Assembly: GCA_963797255.1 (NCBI GenBank)
Contig: CAWCOV010000030.1
Location: 620,001-684,000 of the forward strand
Direction: 5' to 3'
DNA length: 64,000 bases
DNA from: JANXZS01 sp963797255
GTDB lineage: Bacteria; Acidobacteriota; Terriglobia; Terriglobales; Acidobacteriaceae
Shown: positions 61,834 through 64,000 of the stretch, one piece after another
Position numbering within the stretch: the stretch's first letter is position 1
Layout: the number at the start of each line of letters is the position of its first letter
Made by a program: the position numbers and the translations under genes
The notes under the pieces: generated by a model
The model's input: only the letters and a program-made list of their open reading frames with translations
What the model was told of the DNA's origin: nothing
The model's database searches: none

Positions 61834-62631
61834 TTACCGCTTTCGACTCGTAGATTTGTTGACTGCTGCTTCCAGACCAATACGGCTCGATCGTGTAGTT
61901 CCTGCTATAGATAACAGAAAATTTTGCATTTGTGGACTAAATTCTTTACGCGGTGCTTCTTTCTGGGCAAATGACCAGATCCAGAACGTCAGGGTACCTA
62001 AGTAACTTGCGACCATCATCTGGTCCATCGCGTGGTGAAATTGAGGTCCCAGGTCCATGCGGCTATGGGTTGTTTCGATGATGAGGCTTATTGCCGAATA
62101 GAAGGCTAAGCCGGTTGCCAGCTGGAGAACGTGATTCTTCCATCCGATGCCTAGCATTTGTGCGAACACAGCGATCGCTACGAAAATCCCCATACGCATG
62201 AGTGCCAGCGCCAGGCCAATCTTTTGAAGGAAGACAGGAAGATGGGACAGAGCGGCTTGCGGAAGGACCTTAAAGGCGAGCAGAGCGGTAGCCGCTGTTG
62301 CAAAAAGCACCAGCAAGCCAAAGACGATGAGCGATCGCGCAGGCAGTGACTTCTTGACAGGACGAAGAACGCTCGACCCGATTTCGAGCAACACGCAGAC
62401 TTGCAATATGAAGTCCACCACGCTGGAGATAAAAAAGGCTGTGTTGTAGATCTCTCTTGCATGAGAGTACAGCCAGAACATCAGCGGGTCGGTGATGAGT
62501 CCGAAAACCAGGTAGGTGATAAAGATGGGGAATTGCAGATGGAGACCGCGGTAGATCATCGTTATCACGAGGACAACGGTGGTGACGTACCCTGCGAACA
62601 TCAGGATGTTGTCGATTTGATCCGGGGTCAT
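61834..62631 (-). CDS. Polytopic membrane protein of unknown function
   Basis: 265 residues, about seven helices, among them ILMFAGYVTTVVLVITMIY, FPIFITYLVFGLITDPLMFWLY and LIVFGLLVLFATAATALLAF. The pattern is shared with other acidobacterial 7-helix proteins of unknown role. Its promoter region carries a tandem 11-bp repeat inside an inverted repeat. Likely cotranscribed with the 61306 gene. Confidence 0.78.
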   Translation of the reverse strand: MTPDQIDNILMFAGYVTTVVLVITMIYRGLHLQFPIFITYLVFGLITDPLMFWLYSHAREIYNTAFFISSVVDFILQVCVLLEIGSSVLRPVKKSLPARSLIVFGLLVLFATAATALLAFKVLPQAALSHLPVFLQKIGLALALMRMGIFVAIAVFAQMLGIGWKNHVLQLATGLAFYSAISLIIETTHSRMDLGPQFHHAMDQMMVASYLGTLTFWIWSFAQKEAPRKEFSPQMQNFLLSIAGTTRSSRIGLEAAVNKSTSRKR

Positions 62632-62633
62632 TC

Positions 62634-62677
62634 CACTACCTTGGCTGCAGAATACCTGCAGAATACCTTAGGTAGTG
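62634..62677 (-). promoter_or_regulatory. Direct repeat within an inverted repeat upstream of the membrane-protein gene
   Basis: CTGCAGAATAC occurs twice in a row (62645-62655 and 62656-62666), between CACTACC (62634-62640) and GGTAGTG (62671-62677). The first arm lies three bases from the ATG. It may be an operator or leader hairpin. Confidence 0.4.
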
Positions 62678-62834
62678 TGGTTTTACGAGGTAATTGCAAT
62701 TCCGGTTCCCGAAACGGGTTACTCAGGCAGCACAATTCCATTTGCGTACTGAGGACCCCTTTTTGCGCGGAGCCTGAGGTCTGAAGGACATATTGCAATC
62801 AGTCGAGGCTCCAGCGACGTAGGTTCCGGAGTTC

Positions 62835-63548
62835 TTACGCAGACTTAGTCGGATAGGGATGCGGAAGGATTGGGCTCTGCATCGCGGCTGACTTGGTCGG
62901 ATAAGGATGCGGCAGAATCGGGCTGAACGAACCTTTCGTCGGATAAGGGTGCGGCAGGATTGGGCTCTGCATCGCTGCTGACTTAGTCGGATAAGGATGC
63001 GGCAGAATCGGGCTGAACGCACCTTTCGTCGGATAAGGATGCGGCAGGATCGGGCTCTGCATCGCGGCAGACTTGGTCGGATAAGGATGCGGCAGAATCG
63101 GGCTGAACGAACCTTTCGTCGGATAGGGGTGCGGCAGGATCGGGCTCTGCATCGCGGCTGACTTGGTCGGATAAGGATGCGGCAGAATCGGGCTGAACGC
63201 ACCTTTCGTCGGATAAGGATGCGGCAGGATCGGGCTCTGCATCGCGGCTGACTTAGTCGGATAAGGATGCGGCAGAATCGGGCTGAACGAACCTTTCGTC
63301 GGATAAGGATGCGGAAGGATCGGGCTCTGCATCGCTGCTGACTTGGTCGGATAAGGATGCGGCAGGATCGGGCTTTGCATCACGGCAGACTTAGTGGGAT
63401 AGGGATGCGGCAGAATCGGGCTGAACGAACCTTTTGTCGTATAGGGGTGCGGCAAAATCGGGCTTCTAGCCATCGCGAATGCATTTGCGGCAACGGATAC
63501 ACACAAGATTGTTACTAGAGTTGCAAGAGTAAGAAGGCGATTTCTCAT
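62835..63548 (-). CDS. Secreted protein made of 14 SPILPHPYPTK repeats
   Basis: 237 residues. A signal peptide (MRNRLLTLATLVTILCVSVAANAFAMA) is followed only by repeats: 14 copies of SPILPHPYPTK (first copy PYTTK) with linkers SAAMQ (one SAVMQ) or GSF/GAF, mostly in alternation, so a 30-residue (90-bp) higher-order unit recurs. Each core has four Pro, one His, one Tyr, one Lys; it cannot fold as a globule and probably forms a polyproline-type chain. Possible roles are envelope or biofilm matrix, metal or polyphenol binding, or a multi-core precursor cut at Lys or at the linkers. No modifying enzyme is adjacent. DNA variation between units is mostly at third bases, so selection on the peptide is likely. 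Confidence 0.85.
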   Translation of the reverse strand: MRNRLLTLATLVTILCVSVAANAFAMARSPILPHPYTTKGSFSPILPHPYPTKSAVMQSPILPHPYPTKSAAMQSPILPHPYPTKGSFSPILPHPYPTKSAAMQSPILPHPYPTKGAFSPILPHPYPTKSAAMQSPILPHPYPTKGSFSPILPHPYPTKSAAMQSPILPHPYPTKGAFSPILPHPYPTKSAAMQSPILPHPYPTKGSFSPILPHPYPTKSAAMQSPILPHPYPTKSA

Positions 63549-63743
63549 GACAAAGTTCCCCCGGGTATAACTACGTGTAACCGAAGAGTAGACCGATTTC
63601 CGATTACCGGCTACAACTTTCTGGTCACAACCTCATTGTTTTCTCGTTTTTACGACTACAATCCGAGACCGTAAAACGATTACTTAGGTTGCAGAAGGCG
63701 TTTTCTGCGATAACTCCCAAGCGAAGAAAGGGCAAAAACCCCA

Positions 63744-64000
63744 ATGATTTCGCACCTCCGGAAGGAATTTAATCGCCGCTTTCAAGTGGCTGACTATGAA
63801 TCACTTGTGACCCGGCTGCAGACGCGCCTGGGATGTGAAGTGGGCTTTCGCATCGCCGAGACCCCCGCGTTCATTCCAAATGACCTAATGTCGGAGATGT
63901 GCAGCATTGGCGCGGAGTTAACGTATTCCCTAATCGGGAACCAGGACTACATGAAAGCGTCCTCGGAGGCCATTCCGTTGGCGTACCGTTTTCAGGGTTG
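63744..64000 (+). CDS. Conserved hypothetical protein, cut by right edge
   Basis: First 85 residues of a protein from ATG 63744: MISHLRKEFNRRFQVADYESLVTRLQTRLGCEV, FRIAETPAFIPNDLMSEMCSIGAELTYSLIGNQDYMKASSEAIPLAYRFQG. Reads as real coding sequence with good codon use. Family not identified from this part. It diverges from the repeat protein, with 195 bp between. Confidence 0.65.
   Translation, partial: MISHLRKEFNRRFQVADYESLVTRLQTRLGCEVGFRIAETPAFIPNDLMSEMCSIGAELTYSLIGNQDYMKASSEAIPLAYRFQG

Noticed and set aside
62835..63470. Possible CRISPR array or satellite at the 14-fold repeat
   Set aside because: The repeats keep one open frame with a signal peptide and variation mainly at third codon bases; there are no spacers.

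Overview
The window looks like a chromosomal piece of an Acidobacteriota genome (Terriglobia / Acidobacteriaceae-like). Pointers are the Ser/Thr kinase fused to a TolB/PD40-type beta-propeller, the carboxypeptidase-regulatory-like secreted protein, PIG-L deacetylases, FG-GAP/Ig-like surface proteins, many Tat-type signal peptides, a KH protein between rpsP and rimM, and a dense set of intergenic palindromic repeats of a kind I associate with this family. The genus cannot be fixed from the sequence alone.

Layout. 0-9.8 kb: a broken PIG-L deacetylase cut by the left edge, an APC permease, an FAH/hydratase-family enzyme, the periplasmic methionine-sulfoxide repair pair msrP-msrQ, a carboxypeptidase-regulatory-like protein, a second PIG-L enzyme, then rnhB, rplS and a NIPSNAP-family protein, followed by trmD at 10-10.9 kb. 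rpsP, khpA and rimM sit at 40.5-41.9 kb on the same strand and in the order expected for the usual rpsP-khpA-rimM-trmD-rplS-rnhB cluster, but 29.65 kb (10876-40525) lies between rimM and trmD.

The intervening 10.9-40.5 kb region is accessory in character. It holds a TIR-domain protein with a zinc-ribbon-like segment, a miniature tail-collar protein, a complete IS66-family element (14387-16970) with perfect 8-bp target duplications that splits a secreted-protein gene inside its signal peptide, a large sensor kinase, carbohydrate-active proteins (six-hairpin glycosidase-like, CBM9-like, GH43-like), an FG-GAP protein, two tandem TTG-start paralogues followed by a GYD protein, a truncated haemoglobin and a DUF2157/GDYXXLXY pair. 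Two genes here (a DUF202 protein and a thioredoxin-like protein) are frameshifted. Most of the window's intergenic hairpin repeats lie in this region; a few spill over to 42-45 kb and 56.7 kb.

42-64 kb: an ArsR-VOC-HEAT-like operon with an unusually long out-of-frame overlap; a MarR gene whose promoter matches the sigma70 consensus and carries two identical palindromes 21 bp apart, followed by DUF1398 and DUF6790 genes; two esterases; a duplicated cysteine-rich/DUF2199 family; an alpha/beta hydrolase; a YVTN propeller; a GH63-like glycosidase; an ATP-grasp plus carboxylate-amine ligase pair; lactate dehydrogenase; an M29-like aminopeptidase, Nudix hydrolase and aldo/keto reductase run; two membrane-associated hypotheticals; and a secreted protein built almost wholly of 14 copies of SPILPHPYPTK. 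A conserved hypothetical is cut by the right edge.

No rRNA, tRNA, CRISPR array, integrase or replication origin was recognised.
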